Shown: in pieces, positions 34,157-42,637 of the stretch
Layout: each line of letters begins with the position of its first letter
How positions within the stretch are numbered: position 1 is the stretch's first letter
NCBI GenBank assembly: GCA_021323395.1
Contig: JAJONL010000011.1
Span: forward strand, 1-64,000
Direction: 5' to 3'
Source of the DNA: Nitrospira sp.
GTDB taxonomy: Bacteria > Nitrospirota > Nitrospiria > Nitrospirales > Nitrospiraceae
DNA length: 64,000 nucleotides
The notes under the pieces: model-generated
Databases searched by the model: none
The model's input: only the letters and a program-made list of their open reading frames with translations
What the model was told of the DNA's origin: nothing
Made by a program: the position numbers and the translations under genes

Positions 34157-34463
34157 CAGGCTGCTGAAAAAGTCCGTCAGCTTTGTTCTCGCAAGACACT
34201 GCCGCCTCACCAACTCGGCGGCGTTCACAAGCGTGACGCTCCTTATTCGTCGCGTCGTGAACCTCAGAAGCTCCACGTACCGCCCACGGGAAAGGAGCCT
34301 GTCTTGGCAGGCTCGGGGTGGGTGGGTAAGAAGATGTGGCGTCGCCTCCAAGACACTGCCGGCTCACCGTCTCGCCGGCGTCCACAGACGTGGCGCTCAT
34401 TATTCTTCGCGCCGTGGACCTCGCTGCGGCCGCGCTGAACGGCCTTTTTGACCATCCTGCGGG
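34157..34463. repeat. Long palindromic repeat, compound copy B (307 bp)
   Basis: The element begins CAGGCTGCTGAAAAAGTCCG at 34157 and ends GGCCTTTTTGACCATCCTGC at 34460, and these ends are imperfect reverse complements. Inside are two 74-bp direct repeats (34192-34265 and 34349-34422) starting CAAGACACTGCCG. It fills almost all of the space between the SDR gene and the UbiA-family gene and may stop transcription from both sides. The remaining bases to 34551 show nothing. Confidence 0.7.
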
Positions 34464-34551
34464 CTATTCGGTCACCATTGCCATACATGAGAGCGCAACG
34501 CCATATTTCGCAAATACCGAGTTTTCCGCAACCTGCTAAACGCTCGCGTGA

Positions 34552-35988
34552 CTACTTCGCAAAAAACAGAATGGCACCAATCATGGCGGCCATCATATAA
34601 CTCTTGGGATCCCGAACGGCGAACACCACGGGATCGTCGTCCATCCGATTGCGATAGGCCAGCATCCACACTCGGCTGATCCAGTACAACATCACCGGAC
34701 AGATCAACCAGAGCACCTCTGAGTGCGAATACAGCAGGAGCACTTCCTTGCTGCTGATGTAGAGCGCCAAGACCAATACCGCCAGCAGGCCGCTCGCCGA
34801 ACCGATACTCGAAATATGCTCGATATCCGACACCCAATAGCCCCTCCCATGCAGCTCTTTGCCTTCCGCCTGGCTCATGAGCCGAAGTTCGGTAAACCGT
34901 TTCACGAGTGCGAGGCTGAGAAAGAGAAACAATGAAAAGGTCAACAACCAATGAGAAGGAGCCACCCCGGTTGCGGCTCCGCCGCCGTACACTCGGACCG
35001 TGTAAAGTTGGGCCAACACAATCACGTCCAACAGGACGAACTGCTTCAGGTAAAACGAATACCCTGTCGTCAGCGCTAAATACCCCGCCAAAACGAGCAA
35101 GAACAGCGAAGGCAGCAGGAGCGCCAGAAGGACTCCTGCGAGCAGACAGCCGAGGGCCAAGAGAATCCCGAACGGAATCGACAGACGGCCGGACGCGAAG
35201 GGACGATTCTTTTTCCGCGGGTGTCGTCGATCGGAAGCGAGATCCAGACAGTCATTGAGGATATAGACGGAAGAAGCCGAAAAGCTGAAGGACAAGAACG
35301 CCAACCCCGCCTGCAGCAGGAGCAGGCTGTCGGTGATTTGGTGAGAGGCGACGACCGGAATGAATACGAGCACGTTCTTGGCCCACTGGTGCACACGCAA
35401 GGCCTTGGCAAGCGGTTTGAGGCGGCTGACCGGCTCGCTGAAGACCTGGCTCACCGTGGTCAGCGCCTGCGCCCGGCCGACCAGCCCCGAGGACGCGTTG
35501 ACGACAATGCCCTCCTGTGCCTGAGCCCACACCGGCAAGTCAGCCGTGGAGTTTCCCGCATAGGCAAATCGGCGGACGCCATACCGCTCAACCAGGAGCG
35601 CCACCTTGCGGGCACCCTTCAGATTAATCCTGTCATCGCTGCCATAGACCCGCTCATCGAACAGTCCAAGGTGGGCGGCCACCGCCTGCGCCAAGCTCAC
35701 ATGACTGGCAGTCGCGAGCACCAACTCTCGGCCGGACTCCCGTTCCTTGGAGAGAAATTCAACCAGATCTTGCTGGTAGGGAAGCGTCGTGACATCCAAT
35801 GTCACGCGGCGGGCAATTTGGTGTTTGAGATGGGCTCTTCCCTTCAGCAACCAAAAGGGAAGCTGAAACAACGAAAGGGGACTCTGCTTGAGAAGCGCCA
35901 GCAGAGATTCCCACAGCAGGTCGGTCTTGATTAGAGTGCCATCAAGATCGACGCACAGCGGACTTTTGCCTTGAACATCCTCACCCAT
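34552..35988 (-). CDS. HAD phosphatase-UbiA prenyltransferase fusion
   Basis: The product of about 478 residues joins two domains. Residues 10-195 are a HAD-type phosphatase with DLDGT (D14, D16), a T/S motif in LATAS and a GNSTADLPVW motif. Residues 200-478 are a UbiA-type polyprenyltransferase with NDCLDLASDRRHP (about 243-255) and eight or so membrane helices. Its layout resembles decaprenyl-phosphate phosphoribosyltransferases, which act with a phosphatase on phosphoribosyl-polyprenol. The fusion would couple transfer and dephosphorylation at the inner membrane. ATG 35988 is chosen; a TTG at 36015 is possible. It stands alone on the minus strand. Confidence 0.87.
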   Translation of the reverse strand: MGEDVQGKSPLCVDLDGTLIKTDLLWESLLALLKQSPLSLFQLPFWLLKGRAHLKHQIARRVTLDVTTLPYQQDLVEFLSKERESGRELVLATASHVSLAQAVAAHLGLFDERVYGSDDRINLKGARKVALLVERYGVRRFAYAGNSTADLPVWAQAQEGIVVNASSGLVGRAQALTTVSQVFSEPVSRLKPLAKALRVHQWAKNVLVFIPVVASHQITDSLLLLQAGLAFLSFSFSASSVYILNDCLDLASDRRHPRKKNRPFASGRLSIPFGILLALGCLLAGVLLALLLPSLFLLVLAGYLALTTGYSFYLKQFVLLDVIVLAQLYTVRVYGGGAATGVAPSHWLLTFSLFLFLSLALVKRFTELRLMSQAEGKELHGRGYWVSDIEHISSIGSASGLLAVLVLALYISSKEVLLLYSHSEVLWLICPVMLYWISRVWMLAYRNRMDDDPVVFAVRDPKSYMMAAMIGAILFFAK

Positions 35989-36135
35989 ACTCAGCTGGGG
36001 GGATTCTATCGGCAAGGGAAAGATCGCGCAAGAACTTACAGGGAACTTTGTCTCATCGTCCCCTTTCTCCCAACTGTACAGCCAAAGTTCACCTCAGAGG
36101 CGTGCGTGTGAGGGTACGGCCGGGAGACATGTCCG

Positions 36136-36462
36136 CTATTCGGCCCCGAAGGCTTTCTTCAACAAGGGCACGACTTCACCCTTCGCTTCCATCGGATCCA
36201 GGATATCCGTATCTCCGTAGAACTGTCCGTCGATAAATACCTTGGGAAGAGTCGGCCAGTTCGTCAATTTGGTCAGCGCATCACGTTTAGCCGGTTGCGA
36301 CAACACGTCGATAAGTTCATAGGGATACCCGTACCTGTCGAAAAAGTGCATGGTCTCCCGCGTAAAACCGCACATCGGCATCGTCTTCGTGCCCTTGCCA
36401 TAGATCAAGATTTTATTCGCTTTGATCTCTTTCTGAATTTCTTCGTCGATTGGGTCAGCCAT
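36136..36462 (-). CDS. grxD: Monothiol glutaredoxin (Grx4/GrxD family)
   Basis: This 108-residue protein has the CGFT form (in PMCGFTRE) of the monothiol CGFS motif, KGTKTMP before it, the TLPKVFIDGQ cis-proline segment and GDTDILDPM. Such proteins carry [2Fe-2S] clusters and work with BolA proteins in iron regulation and Fe-S delivery. The Ser-to-Thr change in CGFS is conservative. It lies 7 bases after the bolA stop, so the pair is one operon. The first 18 codons of the longer frame overlap bolA and are not used. Confidence 0.92.
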   Translation of the reverse strand: MADPIDEEIQKEIKANKILIYGKGTKTMPMCGFTRETMHFFDRYGYPYELIDVLSQPAKRDALTKLTNWPTLPKVFIDGQFYGDTDILDPMEAKGEVVPLLKKAFGAE

Positions 36463-36469
36463 ATGTCTC

Positions 36470-36715
36470 CTATTCCTCGGCCTCAGCCTTGGTCCTGGCG
36501 GAGATCTCCAAGGCATGAATCCGTCCGTCTTTCATGGGAACCGCCAATGCCTGGTACACCATTCGATGCCGGTCCAAAAGATTTTTATCGACGAACCCGT
36601 CGGAAGTCACCCGCACGATCAAATGATCCTGCGTGCCGGTTTTGTCGATGACAGTCACGGCGGCGTCAGGAAATATCTGACGGATGAATGTGGTCACGGT
36701 TTCGGCGCTAATCAT
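36470..36715 (-). CDS. bolA: BolA family protein
   Basis: The 81-residue product fits the BolA core: a helix start, the DHLIVRVTSDGF strand, the L.RHRMVYQAL helix (H of RHR conserved) and HALEI. BolA proteins bind a [2Fe-2S] cluster together with monothiol glutaredoxins, and the Grx4 gene follows by seven bases. ATG 36715 is chosen; the longer frame upstream has no domain similarity. Confidence 0.9.
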   Translation of the reverse strand: MISAETVTTFIRQIFPDAAVTVIDKTGTQDHLIVRVTSDGFVDKNLLDRHRMVYQALAVPMKDGRIHALEISARTKAEAEE

Positions 36716-37056
36716 CTGTTCGAGAATAACGCATCGGTGAAGCTGAAGGCAATTCCGAATCGCGGAGATCAAAGCCGACAGACAGAGGCGCCTATTACCC
36801 AGCAGCATGAGCCTGGTCGAACTGGTGTTGTCTCTCGGAGCCAGGCGACCTGTCGGTGCGAACCGAGCCGCACCTGAATCCGATGTCAGATATTCAGGCC
36901 GAGTGCTGCGCCCAGACCTACAGCCTCTCCAGCTCCCTTTCTGGCGGTGGTGTATTTCACCCGACCTGGTGGATACCAGCCATGCCCTCTCCTCTCCCTA
37001 CACCGCACGCTTTCCACAACACGTCGTAATCAGGACCCTTTTCTCGAATCATCTGC

Positions 37057-37072
37057 TGGCATATCTGTTGCT
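37057..37072 (+). promoter_or_regulatory. Sigma-54 (RpoN) promoter
   Basis: TGGCATATCTGTTGCT matches the sigma-54 consensus TGGCACG-N4-TTGCW at all positions except C-to-T and G-to-A in the middle. The GG and GC dinucleotides are 11 bases apart, as required. The predicted transcript would start near 37084, about 50 bases before the response regulator start at 37134. The remaining gap 36716-37056 upstream is free of genes and could hold activator sites; no clear palindrome was found. Confidence 0.65.
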
Positions 37073-37133
37073 GTTACTCACGAACAAGCGTGACCTTGTA
37101 ACCAAGACCCCATCAACCATCAAGGAGGGCATC

Positions 37134-37568
37134 ATGGGAGAATTTAAATCGGGCTTCTTCATGAGTGAGTCAGCGTGCAATGGTCGTGTGCTCGTCGTGG
37201 ATGACGAACCGGACATCCGTAAAGTCGTTCGCATGACCTTGCAGAAAGCCGGCTACGAAGTCATCGAGGCAGAAAACGGCGAGAAGGCGATTGAAGCCAT
37301 TAACACCGGGGAAAACCGGCTGTTGCTGGACGTGCTCATATGTGACATCCGCATGCCCAAGATCAATGGGGTCGAAGCCATTGCCTATTTTCAGCAAGAA
37401 TGGCCCCGCGTGCCGATCATTGTCTTGACCGGTTTCCCCGATACCGACATGGCGACGTCATTTTTGCGCAGCGGTGTGGTCGACTACCTGGTGAAACCGG
37501 TCGAAGGGGAAAAGCTGCGCACCGCAGTGGCAAGAGCCATGGAACAACGCGAATTGGCCCGGCTCTAA
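37134..37568 (+). CDS. Single-domain response regulator (CheY-like)
   Basis: The 144-residue product is a receiver domain with acidic pair D/E in VVDDEPD (about 23-25), the phospho-acceptor D in ICDIRMPKINGVEA, T in VLTGFPD and K in YLVKP. No output domain follows, so it acts by protein contact or as a phosphate relay. ATG 37134 has AAGGAGG seven bases upstream; the longer frame from 36807 is not credible. It is the first gene behind a sigma-54-like promoter and precedes two histidine kinases and a haem protein on the same strand. Confidence 0.93.
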   Translation: MGEFKSGFFMSESACNGRVLVVDDEPDIRKVVRMTLQKAGYEVIEAENGEKAIEAINTGENRLLLDVLICDIRMPKINGVEAIAYFQQEWPRVPIIVLTGFPDTDMATSFLRSGVVDYLVKPVEGEKLRTAVARAMEQRELARL

Positions 37569-37604
37569 CCGTATGTCGATGCCGGCTCTGTTCCGGCCAT
37601 GACG

Positions 37605-37631
37605 CCGGGGAGGTCATACAGACCTCCCCGG
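37605..37631. terminator. Strong hairpin between response regulator and kinase
   Basis: A perfect 11-bp stem CCGGGGAGGTC/GACCTCCCCGG encloses the loop ATACA, 36 bases after the response regulator stop. No T-run follows, so it may be an attenuator or an mRNA-stabilising structure rather than a full terminator. A smaller hairpin (GCCGG/CCGGC, 37581-37598) precedes it. Confidence 0.5.
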
Positions 37632-37687
37632 AACAGCAGGCTGTCGAGAATGTCTGATCAGGCGGAACCGAACCCTGGACCTTCTTC

Positions 37688-38737
37688 ATGAATACTGCTC
37701 CGACTAAAGTGGCGATCGTCGGCGCCGGGAAAGGCGGCATCGCCCTCTTGGAGTTGTTGCATCAAATCCCGGATGTCGAGATTGTCGGCATTACCGACAA
37801 AGACCCCACCGCGTTGGGACTCAAGCGCGCGCGCGATCTGAACGTGCAGGTGACCGAACGGGTGCAGGATCTTGTTCAGAATCACGGTGTGAATCTTATT
37901 ATGGACGTCACCGGCGATCCCTCCATGGGATCCTTGATTCAGGCCATGAAGCGTCCCGGCTCAGAAGTCCTGAGCGGAGCGACCACTCGATTAGTCTGGA
38001 ATCTCGTGCAACACCAGTCGAAATTGGAAGCCGAACTGTTTCAGGCCGACAAACTGGCCGGACTGGGTTCCTTCGCGGCTGGCATTGCCCATGACATCAA
38101 CAATCCGCTGCAACTGATCCTTGGACTCGCAGAGAACCTGACAGATGAGCAGGATCTGGATATCGTCCACGAACAGGCCCGCGACATCACCGAAGCCGTC
38201 AAACGCACCAGCGCGCTCTGCCGCGATCTGACCAGCTATGCCCGGCGCGACGGCGCGGGCGAACCGGTCCCCGTCAATCTCAACCTGAAAATGGATGAGG
38301 CGCTCAAGATCGCCCGCTACGCCGTGACGCTGCAGGATATTACCGTCGTGAAACATTATGCCGAGGATGCCATGGTCATCGGCAACCCGGATGAACTGCT
38401 TCACGTATTCGTCAATCTGATCACCAACGCCGTCCAAGCTATCAAGGACCGAGGCACCTTGACGCTCCGCACAGGTGTCGGTCCTGAGGGAGGGGTCGTC
38501 GCGTCGGTCAGTGATACGGGATGCGGAATTCCCAAGGAAGCGTTCTCCAAGATTTTTGAACCGCTGTACACGACGAAACCACCGGGAAAAGGCACCGGGC
38601 TGGGATTGTACAATGTGATGTCGGTGATCTCGAAGATGGAAGGTCACATTTGCGTCGAAAGCGACGTCGGCGTCGGGTCGACCTTCCGTATCGAATTTCC
38701 ACAGGTTCAGCCGACGATGCCAGGCGCGGCCTTATGA
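37688..38737 (+). CDS. Histidine kinase with N-terminal Rossmann (NAD(P)-binding-like) domain
   Basis: The first 110 residues form a dinucleotide-binding-type Rossmann fold: KVAIVGAGKGG with GxGxxG at 12-17, an acidic D at the end of the second strand (GITDKDP) and DVTGDPSM, like the N-terminal part of homoserine or amino-acid dehydrogenases. HisKA follows with H135 in GIAHDINNP, then HATPase with N box, DTGCGIP and GKGTGLGLYN. There is no membrane segment, so it is cytoplasmic and could sense NAD(H) or a metabolite. The stop overlaps the start of the next kinase in ATGA. AACCCTGGACCTTCTTC before ATG 37688 offers no strong Shine-Dalgarno sequence. Confidence 0.9.
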   Translation: MNTAPTKVAIVGAGKGGIALLELLHQIPDVEIVGITDKDPTALGLKRARDLNVQVTERVQDLVQNHGVNLIMDVTGDPSMGSLIQAMKRPGSEVLSGATTRLVWNLVQHQSKLEAELFQADKLAGLGSFAAGIAHDINNPLQLILGLAENLTDEQDLDIVHEQARDITEAVKRTSALCRDLTSYARRDGAGEPVPVNLNLKMDEALKIARYAVTLQDITVVKHYAEDAMVIGNPDELLHVFVNLITNAVQAIKDRGTLTLRTGVGPEGGVVASVSDTGCGIPKEAFSKIFEPLYTTKPPGKGTGLGLYNVMSVISKMEGHICVESDVGVGSTFRIEFPQVQPTMPGAAL

Positions 38738-41214
38738 CGACCACCTCGCTCCCCATCTTAAAGGCCATGGGTTGGGGACTGAAGCGCAAATTGATCGTGT
38801 CCATGCTGTTGGTCGGCGTGGTCCCGCTCTTACTCGGGCTGGGCATGGCCTTCCTGCAGGGCTCCAAGGAAATCCAAGTGGTCAGCGGCGAGAGTTTTCA
38901 GGCCTTGGCCACCGAAGCCGCCCGCAAGCTGGACCTGCTGGTAGCGGAAGAAGTCGCGAGGACCTCTCGTATCGCCGTGCATCCAGACATCGTCCGTGAG
39001 TTGGAACGGCGACGCGATATCCTGCACGCGTCAGACCGGAACCCTGCGCGCATCTCGCTCGCTCAGCAGAAGACGCACTGGGAAGCACGGGACCCTGCGG
39101 CAGTAAAAGCGCTGACCGAAAATCCCACCGCCCTCCTGTTACAAGCGTTTTACGCCGGTTCACAGAATGAGTCCGACCTGCTGTTGCCCCAAGTTGTCCG
39201 CGCCGCCACGAAAAAGCTGTTCGTCACCGATGTCGAGGGGAATCTGTTTGCTGCCCTGACGACCAGACCGAGCTTCGCCCATGCCGACAGCCTCTGGTGG
39301 AAAGGCACGTTCAATAAAGGAGTGGGCCAACTCTATATTGAAGACCTCCATTTCGATGACCAGGCCAATGCCTATGTCGTCAGCGTGTCCCTTCCCATCA
39401 TGGACAGCCTCCGGTATGAGGTCGTCGGCGTGCTCCATCGCGTGATCGATGCCAAGGAATTCTTCAGCCCCGCCACCCACCCCATTCGATTCGGCAAGAC
39501 CGGCCACGTCATGCTGATCGACAGCCGCGGGACCGTCCTCAGTTGTCCCATCCTGCCCACGGGAGTGCGCTTGTCGGATCCGGCGCTGATCCCACAGGTC
39601 ACCACGCGCCAGCCCGGATGGGTGACGGCCGAGAGCGACGGACATGGCGGAACGGGCACCGCGATCATCGGGTTCGCCCCGCTTCCGGAAACCAGCCGCG
39701 CCACCAATGGAGCGCTGGAAATAGGCGCCTGGCACACCTTCGTCTGGCAATCATCCGACGAGCTGTTCGCGCCGATCCGACACCTCATGCTGTGGATGGT
39801 CATCCTGGCGCTGGTCGCGCTCAGCTTGCTCGCCACACTCGGATATTTCGCCGCGAGCCGCATTGTCACTCCGGTCCGCCGGCTCCAGGAAGCGGCGCGA
39901 CTCATCGGACGCGGCGAGTTGCGGGAACCCATCCAGATCCACACGGGCGATGAGTTGGAGGAGCTCGCGGTGGAGTTCAACCGTATGCATACACAGTTGG
40001 AAGCCGCCTTCGCGGGGTTGAACACACAGGTCGAAGAAAAAACGCAGGAAGTGCAATATTTACAAAAATCAACCGACCAGGTCCTGGACGCCGTGCCGAC
40101 TCCGATCATCATGATCGACCAGCAGGACCGCATCCAGTACATGAATCGGGCCTCGCGAGAAGCGCTCAATACAGGCGAGAACGGCTGGTCGGCCCGCCCG
40201 CTCTTCGACCTGCTGCCCCTGGACCAGGATCACCTCCAAGCCCTGCGGCAGAACCTGCGCTCGGTCGAGCGTGGCGTCCCCACCGCGTCCTCCCATTCAG
40301 ACAGGGAGCGTGCGCCACACGTCGCCCGCGATCCGCTGAATCCCACGGTCGTTCAAGACTCGCCGACGAGTCGCCGCGAGCTGACGATCGGCTCGCACCT
40401 CTATCACTACGAGTGGTTTCCGTTGGAAAGCCGCAGCGGCGCAGGAAAGCGATTCGGACTGGTGTTGCGCGATACCACCGACGAGAGCCGGTTGCAGGAT
40501 CAACTGATTCAGGCGGAGAAATCCGGAAGCCTCGACGTGCTGACCGCCGGCATCGGGCATGAACTCAACAATCCGCTGTTCGGGATTCTCGGCCTCGGAG
40601 AGGCGATTCAAGAAGAGGCTGATTTGGAGCGGGCCAAGGGATATGCGCAGGACATCGTCGGGCACGGCCGAAAGATGGCGGCCATTATTCGGGACTTCAC
40701 CGGAGTCGCCAGCCGGGAATCAAAAAACCAACGGGTCCCGGTGGACATCACAGCGCAATTGGAGCAGGCGCTGGCGATCGTGCAGACCTCGCACGATTGC
40801 CTGGGACTGAATGTGCAGAAACATTACGTGGCCCTCTCCGCTGTGACCGCCCTTCCGGACCAGCTTCGGCTGGCCTTTCTCAACATTCTCACCAACGCCA
40901 TCCAAGCCATGGGAGGCCGTGGAGACTTGTGGCTGAGCACGGAGGAGCATAACGGGATCATCACGGTCAAGATCCGGGACAATGGGCCGGGCATTCCCAA
41001 GCAACATTTAGGCAAGGTCTTCGACCCATTTTTTACGACGAAAGGGCAAGGAGAAGGTTCCGGCCTCGGCCTGACCGTGGCCCAACGGCTGGTCAAAAAA
41101 TTCGGTGGTGAGATCCGGCTGGAGAGTCCGGAGGGCAAAGGCACCACCTGTGTGATCATCCTGCCGGCGGATAAAGCAGCGGTGCGAAAGGAGGAGCCAT
41201 GCGTTCCATCCTGA
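38734..41214 (+). CDS. Membrane histidine kinase (Cache-HAMP-PAS-HisKA-HATPase)
   Basis: The protein of 826 residues has a membrane helix (about 17-36), a large periplasmic dCache-type region (about 40-340), a second helix (about 348-370), HAMP (about 370-425), a coiled coil, PAS (about 445-585), HisKA with H609 in GIGHELNNP and HATPase with DNGPGIPK and GEGSGLGLTVAQ. No receiver domain is attached, so it presumably uses the response regulator at 37134. ATG 38734 overlaps the previous stop (ATGA), and the last 16 bases overlap the start of the haem-protein gene, so all are translationally linked. The longer frame from 38650 is not needed. Confidence 0.93.
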   Translation: MTTTSLPILKAMGWGLKRKLIVSMLLVGVVPLLLGLGMAFLQGSKEIQVVSGESFQALATEAARKLDLLVAEEVARTSRIAVHPDIVRELERRRDILHASDRNPARISLAQQKTHWEARDPAAVKALTENPTALLLQAFYAGSQNESDLLLPQVVRAATKKLFVTDVEGNLFAALTTRPSFAHADSLWWKGTFNKGVGQLYIEDLHFDDQANAYVVSVSLPIMDSLRYEVVGVLHRVIDAKEFFSPATHPIRFGKTGHVMLIDSRGTVLSCPILPTGVRLSDPALIPQVTTRQPGWVTAESDGHGGTGTAIIGFAPLPETSRATNGALEIGAWHTFVWQSSDELFAPIRHLMLWMVILALVALSLLATLGYFAASRIVTPVRRLQEAARLIGRGELREPIQIHTGDELEELAVEFNRMHTQLEAAFAGLNTQVEEKTQEVQYLQKSTDQVLDAVPTPIIMIDQQDRIQYMNRASREALNTGENGWSARPLFDLLPLDQDHLQALRQNLRSVERGVPTASSHSDRERAPHVARDPLNPTVVQDSPTSRRELTIGSHLYHYEWFPLESRSGAGKRFGLVLRDTTDESRLQDQLIQAEKSGSLDVLTAGIGHELNNPLFGILGLGEAIQEEADLERAKGYAQDIVGHGRKMAAIIRDFTGVASRESKNQRVPVDITAQLEQALAIVQTSHDCLGLNVQKHYVALSAVTALPDQLRLAFLNILTNAIQAMGGRGDLWLSTEEHNGIITVKIRDNGPGIPKQHLGKVFDPFFTTKGQGEGSGLGLTVAQRLVKKFGGEIRLESPEGKGTTCVIILPADKAAVRKEEPCVPS

Positions 41215-41792
41215 CAACCATCCTGGCACGACCGGTCTGGTGCGCAGTGATTCTGGCCTGCGCCTCGGCCTATCAGCTGCAGGCGAAAGATATTTCTCCG
41301 CCGGCTGGTATTTCCCCGGAAAGAGTGGCGGACTACGTGCACGCCGTACTGGATGCCGACCGCACGATCTACACCAATCAAGTCGTCAACCGGATGCAGG
41401 CCAAAGGCATCGTGTCTGCCGTGGAACATTGGGAACATGAAAATGCCCTGCCCCTCCCGGCGCAATTTCTCCAACATTCAGGGAAACTCGTGGCCGAGTC
41501 CGGGCGAGGGATTCGTTATCGTCTCATCAGCCTCTGGCCGGTCTATCAGCGAAATGCACCCGCCACCGAATTAGAACGGCGCGCGCTGGAGAGTTTTGCG
41601 CAGACTCCCGATCGTCCCTTTACCGGCATTGTGTCGAGTGGCCGCAAACAATATTTCCAGGCCATCTATTCAGACCGTGCGATTTCCGACGCCTGCGTCA
41701 AATGCCATAACAGCCACCCGCTCAGCCCGAAACGCGACTTTAAGCTCAACGATGTCATGGGGGGGATGACGATCACAATTCCGTTGGACTGA
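41199..41792 (+). CDS. Periplasmic DUF3365 (Tll0287-like) protein with a c-type haem motif
   Basis: This 197-residue protein has a signal peptide (about 1-29) and a DUF3365 domain, the Tll0287-like sensor fold found in histidine kinases and single proteins. One CxxCH motif (C166-V-K-C169-H170) would attach haem c in the periplasm. The surrounding CVKCHNSHPLSP is typical of haem-binding DUF3365 proteins, which respond to redox state or NO/O2. It overlaps the end of the Cache kinase gene by 16 bases, which suggests that it supplies the redox signal to that kinase. Its start ATG follows GGAGG by four bases. Confidence 0.9.
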   Translation: MRSILTTILARPVWCAVILACASAYQLQAKDISPPAGISPERVADYVHAVLDADRTIYTNQVVNRMQAKGIVSAVEHWEHENALPLPAQFLQHSGKLVAESGRGIRYRLISLWPVYQRNAPATELERRALESFAQTPDRPFTGIVSSGRKQYFQAIYSDRAISDACVKCHNSHPLSPKRDFKLNDVMGGMTITIPLD

Positions 41793-42110
41793 CGCGGCAA
41801 CGAGGCCTCAAGACGATAAAACCAACGCGTGAGAGGCCGTCACCGGCGCTTATTCCAGCCAAGGCGGAGGATCCTTTGACTGCCGAGCAGTCTCTCGACT
41901 GTCCGCCGCAAATCTTTATCCAGTTTCCGCCCCTCGTGGTGGGCTCAGTACAACAACCGAATGTCGCCGCATGAGGCATGATGAGGATTGTATCGAAATG
42001 AGACCACCCGGTTGGCGTGGCGCCGAGAGCGGCGGCACCGACAACAACGGACATGATGGAACGGCGGATGGAAATCGACTCGCTGGGTCAGACGGAACCG
42101 GCCGGACGCA
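41793..42110. other. Gene-free 318-bp stretch
   Basis: The convergent genes for the haem protein and bactofilin leave this stretch. Small frames on both strands (for example 41773-42054 minus and 41971-42234 plus) lack family resemblance or a Shine-Dalgarno sequence. No palindromic repeat copy or clear terminator is seen. Confidence 0.5.
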
Positions 42111-42551
42111 TCAGGCATTTTCGCCCAACGCCGCCAGTGCCTTGGGACGCTGGGATGAAATCTCTCGCACATTGCCGGGAAGTTTCTGCGCGTCATCGCC
42201 CCACGAGGCCACGCCCATATCCGACAGGCCTTGAAACTTCGCCCCATCTTCCATGGAAAACGCCGGGGCATGGACCTCGCCGACGAGCATGCCTGTTTTC
42301 AACAGTTGCAGACGTTCGGTCACCATCACGGTCGCCTTGACTTTTCCACTGCAGATAATCGTCCCCGCATGGATCGTCCCCTGCACGACCCCGTCTTCGC
42401 CGATGACGACGGTCCCCGTGGTATGGAGATCTCCCTCCAGCCGGCCGTCGATACGGACCGTCCCCTCCACCCGCATCTCGCCCTTCAGCAACACGCCCTT
42501 GGCCAGTAAAGTAATGTTGTCGTTCTCCACAAAACCGGACTTCTTCATCAT
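42111..42551 (-). CDS. Bactofilin (polymer-forming cytoskeletal protein)
   Basis: The 146-residue product has the bactofilin core: a series of right-handed beta-helix rungs (GEMRVEGTVRIDGRLEGDL and GTVVIGEDGVVQGTI each broken at their midpoints) between short flexible ends. Bactofilins polymerise without nucleotides and localise envelope enzymes such as peptidoglycan synthases. ATG 42551 follows AAGGAG by seven bases; the longer frame is rejected. Its downstream end faces the haem-protein gene. The class A PBP gene lies just upstream on the same strand (gap 86 bases), which suits a shared role in wall growth. Confidence 0.93.
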   Translation of the reverse strand: MMKKSGFVENDNITLLAKGVLLKGEMRVEGTVRIDGRLEGDLHTTGTVVIGEDGVVQGTIHAGTIICSGKVKATVMVTERLQLLKTGMLVGEVHAPAFSMEDGAKFQGLSDMGVASWGDDAQKLPGNVREISSQRPKALAALGENA

Positions 42552-42637
42552 CACGAGCTCCTTGTCGCACACAGTGGCGGATGAACTGAAGGACCATCCC
42601 AACATGAAGCGAGCCTACACCAGCTTTTTGATCGGTT

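Noticed and set aside
41945-42271. Minus-strand frame of 108 codons downstream of bactofilin
   Set aside because: It overlaps the end of the bactofilin gene in another frame and shows no family features or start signal.
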